DNA from: Flavobacteriales bacterium
Lineage (GTDB): Bacteria; Bacteroidota; Bacteroidia; NS11-12g; UBA955
Assembly (NCBI GenBank): GCA_947463095.1
Contig: CANHRE010000020.1
Location: 1-37,021, forward strand
Reading direction: 5' to 3'
DNA: 37,021 bases
In this document: positions 24,185 through 32,527 of the stretch, in pieces
Position numbering within the stretch: position 1 is the stretch's first letter
Layout: every line of letters begins with the position of its first letter
The notes under the pieces: generated by a model
What the model was told of the DNA's origin: nothing
Database searches by the model: none
What the model saw: the letters and a program-made list of their open reading frames with translations, nothing else
Translations under genes and position numbers: made by a program

Positions 24185-24192
24185 CAAAGGTA
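24185..24192 (-). promoter_or_regulatory. -7 element immediately before ftcD
   Basis: TACCTTTG on the minus strand, an exact TAnnTTTG, is followed by CACC and the ATG. A start of transcription 5-6 bases downstream would give a leaderless ftcD message. No -33 box is seen; the upstream sequence is the terminator of the gld operon. Confidence 0.4.
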
Positions 24193-24226
24193 AAAAACAA
24201 AGCCCCGACGTTTGGTCGGGGCTTTG
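24192..24226 (-). terminator. Intrinsic terminator of the gldKLMN operon
   Basis: A 12-bp perfect stem (24198-24209 with 24215-24226) with a 5-nt loop is followed on the minus strand by six Ts. It lies 22 bp beyond the gldN stop and directly before the ftcD promoter box. Confidence 0.92.
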
Positions 24227-24248
24227 ATACTTTCTTTATTTCAGCACA

Positions 24249-25181
24249 TTAATACTCCCACAAATCGTGCTCAAAAACGAACAAATCGTTTTTGATGCGA
24301 TCGCTTTCTAGGAGTGCAGCTATGCCATCATCCTTAAACTCGGGCATATCAGAAATATACCGATTAAACTGGTTGCTGTGACGTACGATATAGCTATCGA
24401 ACAGGCGCAGGTTGTTGAAGAAATCATCCACGGTTACACGCATAGCATCATTGTAGCGGTTGAACACTTCTGTTTTGGCAAATGTTGGACGCAAGTCATC
24501 CATTTTTAACCAGAACATGGGATATTCACCTAAGTCTTGACCTGAGCTAGTTTTAAATTTCAGCATAGGGGCAAGGCCAATGATGCGTGGCTTGAACACG
24601 GAGTGTTTGTAATCAAAAATCCAGTCTTCCATAACCATGAATTTCTGAATTTTGTCAAAGTCGGGATTCACCCAATATTGCGTATCCTTTACGGCGAATT
24701 CATCACCAGGATATCGCCAGTCCTGAATTTGGGTAATAACCTCATAAGAACCTTGCTTCTTTACATCTTCAGGCGTATACCAAGACTTAAGAGAATCATC
24801 CTTGTATGGCTTGATTTTTCCAACAAGCGCCATATCATAAACAATTCTGGTAAGTGGGTTACCTGGCCAGGTAAGATCACGGTTCATTTTTTGACGAAGA
24901 TCCACAACCCTCCATATCCTACGACGGAATTTAACATCTCCTTCACGCAGGTAGGGATAAGGAACAGGAACATTCTCACTTACGTGCGGGTCGTAGTTCC
25001 ATTTAGGTTCGTAGTGCGAGCCGGCTGGCGCATCATACATGGGAGTAACGCTGCTTTCTCCGGTTCCACCTGTTGCTCCGGCACCGGAACCGGCAGTTAC
25101 CGATCCACTGGCCTGTCCATAGAGGGAAACTGTTCCCAATAGAGACATCACGGTGAAAAATCCTGTTTTAAACCTGTTCAT
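24249..25181 (-). CDS. gldN: Gliding motility / T9SS ring protein GldN (PorN)
   Basis: GldN forms, with the lipoprotein GldK, the large periplasmic ring attached to the outer membrane in the type IX secretion system. The 310-aa protein has a signal peptide (MNRFKTGFFTVMSLLGTVSL, cut near YGQA), a short Gly/Ser-rich linker (24-45) and the conserved body (DVKFRRRIWRVVDLRQKMNR, YWVNPDFDKIQKFMVMEDWI, AMRVTVDDFFNNL). It is the last gene of the operon, 24 bp after gldM, with a strong terminator behind it. Confidence 0.96.
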   Translation of the reverse strand: MNRFKTGFFTVMSLLGTVSLYGQASGSVTAGSGAGATGGTGESSVTPMYDAPAGSHYEPKWNYDPHVSENVPVPYPYLREGDVKFRRRIWRVVDLRQKMNRDLTWPGNPLTRIVYDMALVGKIKPYKDDSLKSWYTPEDVKKQGSYEVITQIQDWRYPGDEFAVKDTQYWVNPDFDKIQKFMVMEDWIFDYKHSVFKPRIIGLAPMLKFKTSSGQDLGEYPMFWLKMDDLRPTFAKTEVFNRYNDAMRVTVDDFFNNLRLFDSYIVRHSNQFNRYISDMPEFKDDGIAALLESDRIKNDLFVFEHDLWEY

Positions 25182-25205
25182 AATGTGCTGTTTATACGTT
25201 TCTTA

Positions 25206-26837
25206 TTACTGGATTTGAAGGGTGAGACCATTGATGGCACGTGAGCCGTCAGGACCTGTGGCCCGAACACCCATAAATACCACCACGTCACCACTTTTCA
25301 AGTTAGAGAATAACCCAGAGATGCTGTTGATATCACCACCACTGATTGATTGCTGACGGGGCGGCTGGCCCTTGGCTGCAACCAACACAGTAGCCTGTGT
25401 TACAGTATATTTCACACCCTGGTAGGGGAAACTTTCACCCATGCTGGCGAACAAAGTGCGCTGCATGCTCAATTCCTGACGGGTTACTGGGCGACTGCCA
25501 TCGATTGAGGCACCTACCTTCAGCGTCGGGATGGGGAGGTTACGTACACGGAATTTGGTAGAACCCATTGACTGCTGTTTGCCATCGGGCATTTTTGCCG
25601 TAACATTCAGCGAAACTTCCGGAACGCGGGTATTGAATTTGGCCTTGTATTTACCGCCTCCAACGTTCTCGAGCGATCCGCCTCCGGTCATATTTACTGA
25701 CACATTGCGGGGATCTACGCCAGGCACAGACACTGTAATTGGGTTTTCCAGCCCTACGTAGAACAGGTTCATTTCATCGGCAGCTACAGAAGCAAAGGGT
25801 TTAAAGGATGAATATTTACCTTCAAACTCGTAATTCTTGGTTCCACCTGCTGGATCGGGAACAACAATCTGACCGCGGAAGGTCTGTTCACCAACGCTTT
25901 GAGGCGTTACTTTGTATTTACCAACACCATTTTCTACGGTAAGTTGACTTCCACCAACAAAAATTCTATTGTCTGATTTGGTATTGCTCGCAACCAAAAG
26001 AATGTCAGCTTCATAGGCAGTGCCCACCATTACGTATGAACTGGCGGACAACACTTTTGCTTCCAGACGATCGAATTTAAAATCTCTGGCATCGATGCTC
26101 TTTGCCAGTTCATTTACTACATCGGCTTCAAGGTTGCGGCAGTCGTTTTCCACTTTACTCAACATGGCGAAAACAGCAGCCAAAGGAGAATGCTCCAGCG
26201 TCATACTTTCCCAAGTTTGTGGGGTACCATCTGAATTCTTACCATCTTCGGCACGCAAGGAAGTAGAAACATCATACCCTTCCATTATGCCTTTAGGAAT
26301 CTTACATCCGTCAGAAGAATCAGCGCTCAAAAGACCAACCAAAGCCAGGCGGGTATCGTTGATTTTCTTTTTCAACTCTTTCCCTTTAGCACCGTTATTC
26401 TCTACCATAAAAAGGTTGGCATGCACTTCGATGTTATCACCCTGAGAAAGTTCGGCTTTATCACCGACCTTACCCGTAGCTTTCGCACCGTGCGCATCGT
26501 CATCTTTTTTACGACCTTCGGTTTTCACCTCTAGATCAGCCTTGATTTTTTTGACATATGTCATGAACTCTTCCGCCTTGACGCGTGCCTGCTGCGCCCT
26601 TTTAAAGTAGGGAGTTGCTTTTGCCGCCGTTGCCGGATCGGTTGCTTTCTTTTCAAGCGCAGCGAACATCTGATTTGTACGTTCGTTCATGTTGCTGGCT
26701 GATTTATCCAGAGAGTTTTCGATTTGATTAAACGCCCGGATAATTTCTTTAGATACGTTCAACGCCAAGAGTGCGGTCAACACGAGGTACATCATGTTGA
26801 TCATTTTCTGGCGTCCAGATAATTTACCACCTGCCAT
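25206..26837 (-). CDS. gldM: Gliding motility / T9SS motor protein GldM (PorM)
   Basis: GldM is the periplasm-spanning rod of the T9SS motor. One N-terminal membrane helix (about 12-30, MYLVLTALLALNVSKE) inserts into a GldL pentamer and couples proton flow to rotation. The remainder forms four periplasmic domains: a helical D1 (about 35-220) and three Ig-like domains to residue 543. MAGGKLSGRQKMINMMYLVL is the family's signature start. It lies between gldL (42 bp gap) and gldN (24 bp gap). Confidence 0.96.
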   Translation of the reverse strand: MAGGKLSGRQKMINMMYLVLTALLALNVSKEIIRAFNQIENSLDKSASNMNERTNQMFAALEKKATDPATAAKATPYFKRAQQARVKAEEFMTYVKKIKADLEVKTEGRKKDDDAHGAKATGKVGDKAELSQGDNIEVHANLFMVENNGAKGKELKKKINDTRLALVGLLSADSSDGCKIPKGIMEGYDVSTSLRAEDGKNSDGTPQTWESMTLEHSPLAAVFAMLSKVENDCRNLEADVVNELAKSIDARDFKFDRLEAKVLSASSYVMVGTAYEADILLVASNTKSDNRIFVGGSQLTVENGVGKYKVTPQSVGEQTFRGQIVVPDPAGGTKNYEFEGKYSSFKPFASVAADEMNLFYVGLENPITVSVPGVDPRNVSVNMTGGGSLENVGGGKYKAKFNTRVPEVSLNVTAKMPDGKQQSMGSTKFRVRNLPIPTLKVGASIDGSRPVTRQELSMQRTLFASMGESFPYQGVKYTVTQATVLVAAKGQPPRQQSISGGDINSISGLFSNLKSGDVVVFMGVRATGPDGSRAINGLTLQIQ

Positions 26838-26879
26838 CTCTTATTCTATTTAGTCTGTTGAGTATGGAAAGGGGTGAAT

Positions 26880-27545
26880 TTAGCGGCTGCCGCCCATGGC
26901 GCTCAGCATGTTTCCGTAGATGTTATTGAGGTTGCTGATATTTTTGTTCAACCTGCCCAATTCATCTTTGAACTCAGCGGTTGCACCTTCTGAAGCAGTA
27001 AGGTTGTTCAACACATTGCTAAGACCGCCGGAGAATGATGTTAAAGAGTCGTTCACCATGCTGGTGCTCTTTGAAATTTCCTCCATGGTACGGGAAGCTT
27101 TTTGAGTGTTAGCGGCATACTCAGCGGTGGCAACACTTGCACTGCTGATGTTGCTCATTTCACTTACGTTCTCAGAAAGGGATTTAAGCCCATTACCAAG
27201 GCTCTGAATCAATTCAGGACCAATTTTGGCTTCTTCCAACATCTGATCCAACTGCTGAGATACAGTCAAATTGCTGCTGATTTTCTTGTCTTCCTTCTTA
27301 CCTGTATCCACACCGGCCAGTTCTGGATAAACCAAAGACCAATCAGGATCCATGTGAACGGGTTCGAATGATGAAATGATAAAGATTATACATTCCGTAC
27401 CCATACCTACCACCAGCATCATATCCGCACCTTTCCAGTGCATGATTTTAAACAGCGCGCCGGCGATTACTACTGCTGCACCAATTCCATAAACCATGTT
27501 CATGAATTGTTTCCACTTCTTGGTTTCGAAGAAACTCTTGCTCAT
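26880..27545 (-). CDS. gldL: Gliding motility / T9SS motor protein GldL (PorL)
   Basis: The inner-membrane stator-like component of the T9SS motor. The 221-aa protein has two N-terminal helices (about 15-35, GIGAAVVIAGALFKIMHW; and 42-60, MMLVVGMGTECIIFIISSFE) with a charged Lys33 and Glu51 in or near the membrane, the type of residues used for proton transfer in this family. The cytoplasmic tail is helical and likely coiled-coil. It lies between gldK (44 bp gap) and gldM. Confidence 0.96.
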   Translation of the reverse strand: MSKSFFETKKWKQFMNMVYGIGAAVVIAGALFKIMHWKGADMMLVVGMGTECIIFIISSFEPVHMDPDWSLVYPELAGVDTGKKEDKKISSNLTVSQQLDQMLEEAKIGPELIQSLGNGLKSLSENVSEMSNISSASVATAEYAANTQKASRTMEEISKSTSMVNDSLTSFSGGLSNVLNNLTASEGATAEFKDELGRLNKNISNLNNIYGNMLSAMGGSR

Positions 27546-27589
27546 GTGTGTGTTGTTTTATTGTTTGTTGATAAGTGAATTTTTCTTAA

Positions 27590-28933
27590 TTACTTCTTGT
27601 CGCGGTTTGAACGTCCGAGGTAGGATTGAACACAGCGGAAACCAACATAAGATTTAGAGGTATCCTGATATTCAAAAGTTCTGGCTCCGTTTTCAATGAA
27701 GTAAGCCACATCTTTCCATGAGCCCCCGCGAATCACCTTCCGTTTCAGAGAGATTGGGGTGCGAGCTGCTTCAGGACCATATTCTGGGATGCGCGTATAG
27801 TATTCAGCATTCAGGTCATGGGTAATCATGTTGTTACCGATTTCATAAGTGGTTGAAGTCCATTCGGAAACGTTACCACTCATATTGTACAGACCAAAAT
27901 CATTGGGGAAATAAGAATCGACGCGCACAGGGTAAACTCCGCCGTCAGCACCATAGTTGCCACGCAGGGGTTTAAAGTTAGCCAGCATACATCCTTTTTC
28001 ATTTCTGGTGTAAGGGCCGCCCCAAGGGTATTTATTTCCTATCCTGCCGCCACGTGCCGCATATTCCCATTCATATTCGGTAGGCAGACGGAAGTCTTCT
28101 GTAACCGGCAAACCCAGAGATTCCCAATAGTTATTCTTGTAAATCGTTCTCCAATTACTGAAGGCCACAGCCTGATGCCAATTTACACCAACCACAGGAT
28201 AATCATCAAATTTCACGTGGTGGAAGTAATGACGCGCCTGAGGCTCGTTGAAGCTGTAGGTGAAGTCACGCACAAATGCCAGGGTATCGGGATAGATGAG
28301 GGTTTTCTCCTTTTTGATAAACTTGGCGCGATCCATGGGTGCGTATTTATCGCGGTCCAAGTTGGCAGCCATCACCATATCATACCACTGGTATACGTAG
28401 TACAGTTTCCTGGTGTCAATTTGTTTCTTACCACGGAAGCGCTCGCTTTCACGGTAGTACATATCTTCCAGTTCTTCACGGAATTTTTCCCAGTCCAGCT
28501 CTACATCGTAATTGATGGCTCGGTTTCCATCTTCGTCTTCAACGAAGAGGGCGTCATCATCCACCATGTAGCGGGCTATGGAATCAATCACAAAATGCAC
28601 AAACTGACGATATTCATTGTTTGTGATTTCGGTTTCATCCATCCAGAACGCCGTGATGGTTACCTGTTTGTTGGGTTGGATGTAGGAAGAAAAAATATCC
28701 TGATCCGCCTGACCGGTATGGAATGTTCCACTAGGGACATAAACCATGCCGTAAGGCTGAGGATGAAACCATACCCTCCTCCCCTGGACACCGATAACAT
28801 CACCTGTATCCTGCTGGCCGCATCCAGCCACAAAGAGGGCGGTGCCGGCTATTCCGAGTTTTGCCGTATGACTCAGGCGAATCTTTCCGATTTCCCTGAT
28901 ACCATTCAAAACTTTCGCAAAGCTTTTGTTCAT
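27590..28933 (-). CDS. gldK: Gliding motility lipoprotein GldK (PorK)
   Basis: An outer-membrane-anchored lipoprotein that builds the periplasmic ring with GldN. The 447-aa protein has a long N-terminal leader with lipobox VAGC (Cys38), then a formylglycine-generating-enzyme/sulfatase-modifying fold. Its usual motifs are MVYVPSGTFHTGQ, FWMDETEITNNEYRQF, FRLPTEYEWEYAARGG, NMSGNVSEWTST and VIRGGSWKD. The copper-binding catalytic Cys pair of true FGE enzymes is not evident, in line with a structural role. It has its own promoter (28971-29001) although it lies downstream of porP. Confidence 0.96.
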   Translation of the reverse strand: MNKSFAKVLNGIREIGKIRLSHTAKLGIAGTALFVAGCGQQDTGDVIGVQGRRVWFHPQPYGMVYVPSGTFHTGQADQDIFSSYIQPNKQVTITAFWMDETEITNNEYRQFVHFVIDSIARYMVDDDALFVEDEDGNRAINYDVELDWEKFREELEDMYYRESERFRGKKQIDTRKLYYVYQWYDMVMAANLDRDKYAPMDRAKFIKKEKTLIYPDTLAFVRDFTYSFNEPQARHYFHHVKFDDYPVVGVNWHQAVAFSNWRTIYKNNYWESLGLPVTEDFRLPTEYEWEYAARGGRIGNKYPWGGPYTRNEKGCMLANFKPLRGNYGADGGVYPVRVDSYFPNDFGLYNMSGNVSEWTSTTYEIGNNMITHDLNAEYYTRIPEYGPEAARTPISLKRKVIRGGSWKDVAYFIENGARTFEYQDTSKSYVGFRCVQSYLGRSNRDKK

Positions 28934-28970
28934 GACAGCTTTTTAGTTTTTAAGTTTTTTAGTGAATCTG

Positions 28971-29001
28971 CAAAAATAACTGGATATGTCAGATTTGCAA
29001 T
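28971..29001 (-). promoter_or_regulatory. Promoter of gldKLMN
   Basis: On the minus strand: ATTG-N19-TATTTTTG, an exact -7 box and a one-mismatch -33 box at Bacteroidota spacing. Transcription would start near 28965, about 30 nt before the gldK ATG. It shows that gldKLMN need not depend on read-through from porP. Confidence 0.65.
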
Positions 29002-29064
29002 TTTTTTACCTTTCAAGGTTTATAAACGATGAGCGTTAGGAAGTATTGTGTGTGCGCTCAAAAA

Positions 29065-30123
29065 TTACTCGATATCCTTATTCCTGTCCATGTGCCTTGG
29101 GGTAAGGATAATCACTGGGTCAGGGGGTGGGGGAAGTTGTATGGTGAAGCAGTAGTTAATCTGCAGTTCATGTGTACCATTACTGGCCCTTTGGATGCCG
29201 CTCACTGTAACATCATAAGAATACCCGATGCGCAATTCAGGACGTGGGTAATAGCCGAGCAGCACAGAAACCGCATCGGTCTCTGTCCTAAAAGCCAAAC
29301 CACCCGCGAACAAGTTGTTCATTTTCACCATGGCGCTTAAGTCAACTTGAGGCTTAGTGTTGTATTTCACCAAAACGGCAGGCATGAATTCCAGGTTGCC
29401 ATTGCCCAAGAAATTAGGTATAGTCATGCCGGCAACACCGTAATAATGGCGAACAGTAGTAACCTGTATGGCGCTGGAAGTTCCATAGGCGTAGTCTTGT
29501 GGCAACAGGTTGGTTGTTGAAGCACCGACGTACAAGTCATTCATATTCGGATTGTGGTACATCAAACCGGCGCTTAAGGTAGTTTTTTGATCTGAAAGCC
29601 TGGCATTAGGAATAAAAGGGTCGTTCGGCTGCAGGGGACGAAGTTTTGAACCATCCAGTTCTTTCTGCAACATTCCTGCATCCACACCAATACGCAACTG
29701 AGCGCCACTGGACATATTGATTGCTCCGGCCAGCGCCAGGCGAACATTGGTATTCATCTCGTAAGCCACTCGGTCTGTGTAGTAGGAAAGGCCGATACCA
29801 CCGAAATTCACCTGACCTTTCTTACCGTTCAGGGGTGCAGAAAACCCAAAACCGCTGGTACGAGGACCAACCTGGGTTTGAATTTGCCCCTTCGTTGGAA
29901 ATGCAGGAGTAGTGTATTCAAAGGTACGGTCATCATATCCCCTCCACTGTTGGTGGGAAATTGCATTCACACACCATTTACCGCTTTCACCTGCCACAGC
30001 AGGGTTGTAAAACAACTTGTTGAAAGCAAAGTGCGTGAAATAAGGGTCCTGTTGCGCAGTAAGAGGTGAAACACCCAAAACGGCGAGTACAGTTCCGTAG
30101 GCCACCAGACTCCTGATCTTCAT
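29065..30123 (-). CDS. Type IX secretion membrane protein, PorP/SprF family
   Basis: A 352-aa outer-membrane barrel protein of the Bacteroidota-specific PorP/SprF family. Members anchor T9SS parts or act with individual secreted adhesins. It has a signal peptide (MKIRSLVAYGTVLAVLGVSP, cut near LTAQQ) and the hallmark start of the mature protein (QDPYFTHFAFNKLFYNPAVA). The later sequence alternates strands with typical FGGIGLSYY and YPRPELRIGYSYD stretches. The start at 30123 begins the signal peptide; the open frame to 30327 is not used. It is upstream of gldKLMN, which makes it the likely PorP partner of this T9SS core. Confidence 0.92.
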   Translation of the reverse strand: MKIRSLVAYGTVLAVLGVSPLTAQQDPYFTHFAFNKLFYNPAVAGESGKWCVNAISHQQWRGYDDRTFEYTTPAFPTKGQIQTQVGPRTSGFGFSAPLNGKKGQVNFGGIGLSYYTDRVAYEMNTNVRLALAGAINMSSGAQLRIGVDAGMLQKELDGSKLRPLQPNDPFIPNARLSDQKTTLSAGLMYHNPNMNDLYVGASTTNLLPQDYAYGTSSAIQVTTVRHYYGVAGMTIPNFLGNGNLEFMPAVLVKYNTKPQVDLSAMVKMNNLFAGGLAFRTETDAVSVLLGYYPRPELRIGYSYDVTVSGIQRASNGTHELQINYCFTIQLPPPPDPVIILTPRHMDRNKDIE

Positions 30124-30157
30124 CTTCTTTGTAGATTTTGACAATAGCTTCAAACGA

Positions 30158-30189
30158 CAAATATGGAGATTTCTGCAAACGATTGCAAC
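30158..30189 (-). promoter_or_regulatory. Promoter of the porP-like gene
   Basis: On the minus strand: GTTG-N20-CATATTTG, one mismatch in each box against TTTG-N19..21-TAnnTTTG. Predicted transcription starts near 30152, about 28 nt before the ATG at 30123. Confidence 0.5.
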
Positions 30190-30208
30190 AAAACGTTCAA
30201 AGCATTTT

Positions 30209-30241
30209 AAAAAAAGACCAGCGATCTGACATGAATCAGAT
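30209..30241 (-). terminator. Weak terminator after ribH with an overlapping alternative hairpin
   Basis: On the minus strand a 5-bp stem AGATC/GGTCT (one G-T pair, 30215-30227) is followed by seven Ts. A second perfect 6-bp hairpin ATCTGA/TCAGAT (30224-30241) covers the ribH stop and shares four bases with the first, so the two cannot form together. Confidence 0.4.
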
Positions 30242-30733
30242 GAAAGCCTCTTCCAAACGGGTTTGCATGGCCAACATATGCAGTGCTGTTTCGGCTGCTT
30301 CACGGCCCTTATGGCCATGCTTTCCACCGATTCGCTCCTCCGCCTGCTCCGGCGTATTCACTGTAAGTACGCCAAAGATGCAGGGCTTTTTAAATTCCAG
30401 TCCCACCTGAAGAATTCCCTGCGTTGCTGCAGATGAAACGTAATCAAAATGAGGGGTATCGCCGCGAATGATGGCACCAAGGCAAAGCACTGCGTGATAG
30501 CCTTTACTGAAGCACCAAGCTGCACTTAAGGGTAATTCGAACGCACCGGGGCACTCAAACGTCCCTATTTGTGCATCGCTATACCCATGTTCCATGAGCA
30601 CAGCTCGGGCACCTTCCAGCAGCCGTGAAGTAAAACTGATGTTCCAGGCGGTATAGATGATGGCTATTTTCTGGCCTTTATCCGCCGGCTGAAGAAATTG
30701 GGGATGATAACCGTCCTTCTTCCCCTGCGTCAT
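30236..30733 (-). CDS. ribH: 6,7-dimethyl-8-ribityllumazine synthase
   Basis: RibH condenses 5-amino-6-ribitylamino-uracil with dihydroxybutanone phosphate to give lumazine, the penultimate step of riboflavin synthesis. It forms pentamers or icosahedral shells. The 165-aa protein has YTAWNISFTSRLLEGA, the substrate-binding FECPGAFELP, CLGAIIRGDTPHFDYV with catalytic His95, and FGVLTVNTPEQAEERI. A lysine- and proline-rich 20-residue N-terminal extension precedes the core. No other rib genes are nearby. It follows the TPR protein gene by 6 bp. Confidence 0.96.
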   Translation of the reverse strand: MTQGKKDGYHPQFLQPADKGQKIAIIYTAWNISFTSRLLEGARAVLMEHGYSDAQIGTFECPGAFELPLSAAWCFSKGYHAVLCLGAIIRGDTPHFDYVSSAATQGILQVGLEFKKPCIFGVLTVNTPEQAEERIGGKHGHKGREAAETALHMLAMQTRLEEAFI

Positions 30734-30739
30734 GATTGA

Positions 30740-31417
30740 TCAGTTATTGAATTCACCCATACGGGCTTTGATACGATAAATATATTTATCGATATCGTTG
30801 CCATCGGTAGTGTTCCTGAACTCTTTAGCGATGCGCTCATAACAGCGGAGGGCATCATTATCCTGACCAGCATCTTCATAATGCATGGCGGCCATTTTCA
30901 ACAGGGAGGGCGTAGTCATATCATTCTTTGACATTTCTGCCGCGTCTTCATATGTTCCGGCCGCTTTGGCCACATCCCCTTTTTCTGCGTAGCATGAAGC
31001 CAGTGCTCCTTTTGCGGAAGGGCCGAGAAAGTTATCGTTAAAATCTGCGTCTTTCAGATAATCAATGGCCTCGTCAAATTTACCCGTCATGCGATAACTG
31101 ATACCAGCCATTAAAGCAGCTTCCTTTCCTGATTGCGTTCCTGAATAATCATCTGCAAGTTCCGGAGCGCCGGGAAATCCTTTACCGCCCTTCAGCACTG
31201 TTTGGAAGGAATCTTTGAAAAACACCGACCTGATTTTATAGATATAGGATTGGGCTTCTTTTTCCTTAGAAGGAACCCAGTAATAGCGGTAACCCAGGTA
31301 GGAACCCACAAGTGCAAGTACGGCAACAGAGATCAGGTTTACTTTTTTCCTGTTTACCGCGTACCAATCGGTGATCTTCTCATTGATGCCGGAGAAGAAG
31401 TTCTGTGATTCAGACAT
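30740..31417 (-). CDS. Membrane-anchored TPR protein (YfgM-like layout)
   Basis: A 225-aa protein with a cytoplasmic N-terminus, one membrane helix (about 27-46, VNLISVAVLALVGSYLGY) and a C-terminal domain of TPR-like helical repeats (GKEAALMAGISYRMTGKFDE, AKGALASCYAEKGDVAKAAG, LLKMAAMHYEDAGQDNDALR). The layout resembles YfgM-type proteins that scaffold envelope folding factors, but sequence alone does not prove orthology. It lies 47 bp after pdhA and 6 bp before ribH on the same strand. Confidence 0.85.
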   Translation of the reverse strand: MSESQNFFSGINEKITDWYAVNRKKVNLISVAVLALVGSYLGYRYYWVPSKEKEAQSYIYKIRSVFFKDSFQTVLKGGKGFPGAPELADDYSGTQSGKEAALMAGISYRMTGKFDEAIDYLKDADFNDNFLGPSAKGALASCYAEKGDVAKAAGTYEDAAEMSKNDMTTPSLLKMAAMHYEDAGQDNDALRCYERIAKEFRNTTDGNDIDKYIYRIKARMGEFNN

Positions 31418-31464
31418 TTTTTTTAACCCCGCGAAAATAATGATTTTACTTCCTCAGCCAAATA

Positions 31465-32469
31465 TCACTCTGTGATGAACGGGTAATCCTGTTCCACATA
31501 AACTTCGGTGAACAACTCTGAAGGGTCTGGATAAGGGCTATTTTCAGAGAATACCACGCTCTCATTCACCAATTCCAAGATGTTATTTTCGATTTGCTCC
31601 AGTTGATCCTCGGTAGCATATTTCATGCTCAGAATTTTAGCTTTGGTAGTTTCCAGCGGATCGCGTTGCTTGTATTCATTCACCTCCTCTTTGGTGCGGT
31701 ATGTTGCGGGGTCGCTCATGGAATGGCCTTTATACCGATAGGTTTTAATTTCAAGGAAGGTGGGTCCGTTGCCGGCGCGAGCGTGTTCGCAAGCTTTGTA
31801 GATGGCCTCGTGCACCGATTCGGGCGTCATGCCATCCACCTGAAAGGAAGGCATATCGTAGGCACTTCCTATTTTGTAGATATCAGGCATATTGGTGGTG
31901 CGTTCCACTGAAGTACCCATAGCATACTCGTTGTTTTCACAGATGAAAATAACGGGCAGTTTCCACAACATAGCCATATTAAAGGTTTCGTGCAGGGCTC
32001 CCTGACGAACAGCGCCGTCGCCCATAAAAGAAAGGCACACATTTTTCGTTCCCCTGTATTGTTCTGCAAGGGCAATGCCTGCTCCAAGCGGTATCTGACC
32101 ACCTACAATGCCATGACCACCGTAAAAGTTGTGTTCTTTGCTAAACATGTGCATGCTTCCGCCTTTGCCTTTGGTACAGCCGGTGGCCTTTCCATAAAGT
32201 TCGGCCATTACGGCATTGGCTGAGATTCCCATAGCCAGGGCATGCCCGTGGTCGCGGTAGGCAGTGATTACGGAATCATCCTTGGTGATGGCCGTCATCA
32301 TGCCTGCAGTGATGGCTTCCTGCCCAATATAAAGGTGACAGAACCCTTTTATTTTTTGTTGTCCGTAAAGCTGGGCTGCTTTCTCTTCGAAGCGGCGCAC
32401 CAGCATCATTTGCTCGAACCAATAGAGATATTGTTCTTTAGTGAAGGCAGTTTTTGCGTTCTTACCCAT
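31465..32469 (-). CDS. pdhA: Pyruvate dehydrogenase E1 component, alpha subunit
   Basis: E1-alpha of the pyruvate dehydrogenase complex binds thiamine diphosphate with the beta subunit and decarboxylates pyruvate. The 334-aa protein has the family motifs: FCHLYIGQEAITAG, TAYRDHGHALAMG, the thiamine diphosphate motif from GDGAVRQGALHE through CENN, and the phosphorylation-loop-like YRYKGHSMSDPATYRT. Length fits. The start is at 32469, because the frame further upstream overlaps recF. The beta subunit and E2 are not adjacent. It is divergent from recF across 58 bp with a promoter box for each. Confidence 0.94.
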   Translation of the reverse strand: MGKNAKTAFTKEQYLYWFEQMMLVRRFEEKAAQLYGQQKIKGFCHLYIGQEAITAGMMTAITKDDSVITAYRDHGHALAMGISANAVMAELYGKATGCTKGKGGSMHMFSKEHNFYGGHGIVGGQIPLGAGIALAEQYRGTKNVCLSFMGDGAVRQGALHETFNMAMLWKLPVIFICENNEYAMGTSVERTTNMPDIYKIGSAYDMPSFQVDGMTPESVHEAIYKACEHARAGNGPTFLEIKTYRYKGHSMSDPATYRTKEEVNEYKQRDPLETTKAKILSMKYATEDQLEQIENNILELVNESVVFSENSPYPDPSELFTEVYVEQDYPFITE

Positions 32470-32481
32470 AAGATGATGTTG

Positions 32482-32489
32482 CAAACATA
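32482..32489 (-). promoter_or_regulatory. -7 element for pdhA
   Basis: TATGTTTG on the minus strand, an exact TAnnTTTG, ends 12 bases before the pdhA ATG. This predicts a leader of only about 7 nt. No convincing -33 box. Confidence 0.4.
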
Positions 32490-32514
32490 CAAAAGAGGCT
32501 TGTACCGGAAGGTG

Positions 32515-32522
32515 TAATTTTG
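32515..32522 (+). promoter_or_regulatory. -7 element immediately before recF
   Basis: TAATTTTG, an exact TAnnTTTG, is followed by CACCC and the recF ATG at 32528. Transcription would start at or next to the ATG, giving a leaderless message. No -33 box at 19-21 bp. Confidence 0.4.
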
Positions 32523-32527
32523 CACCC

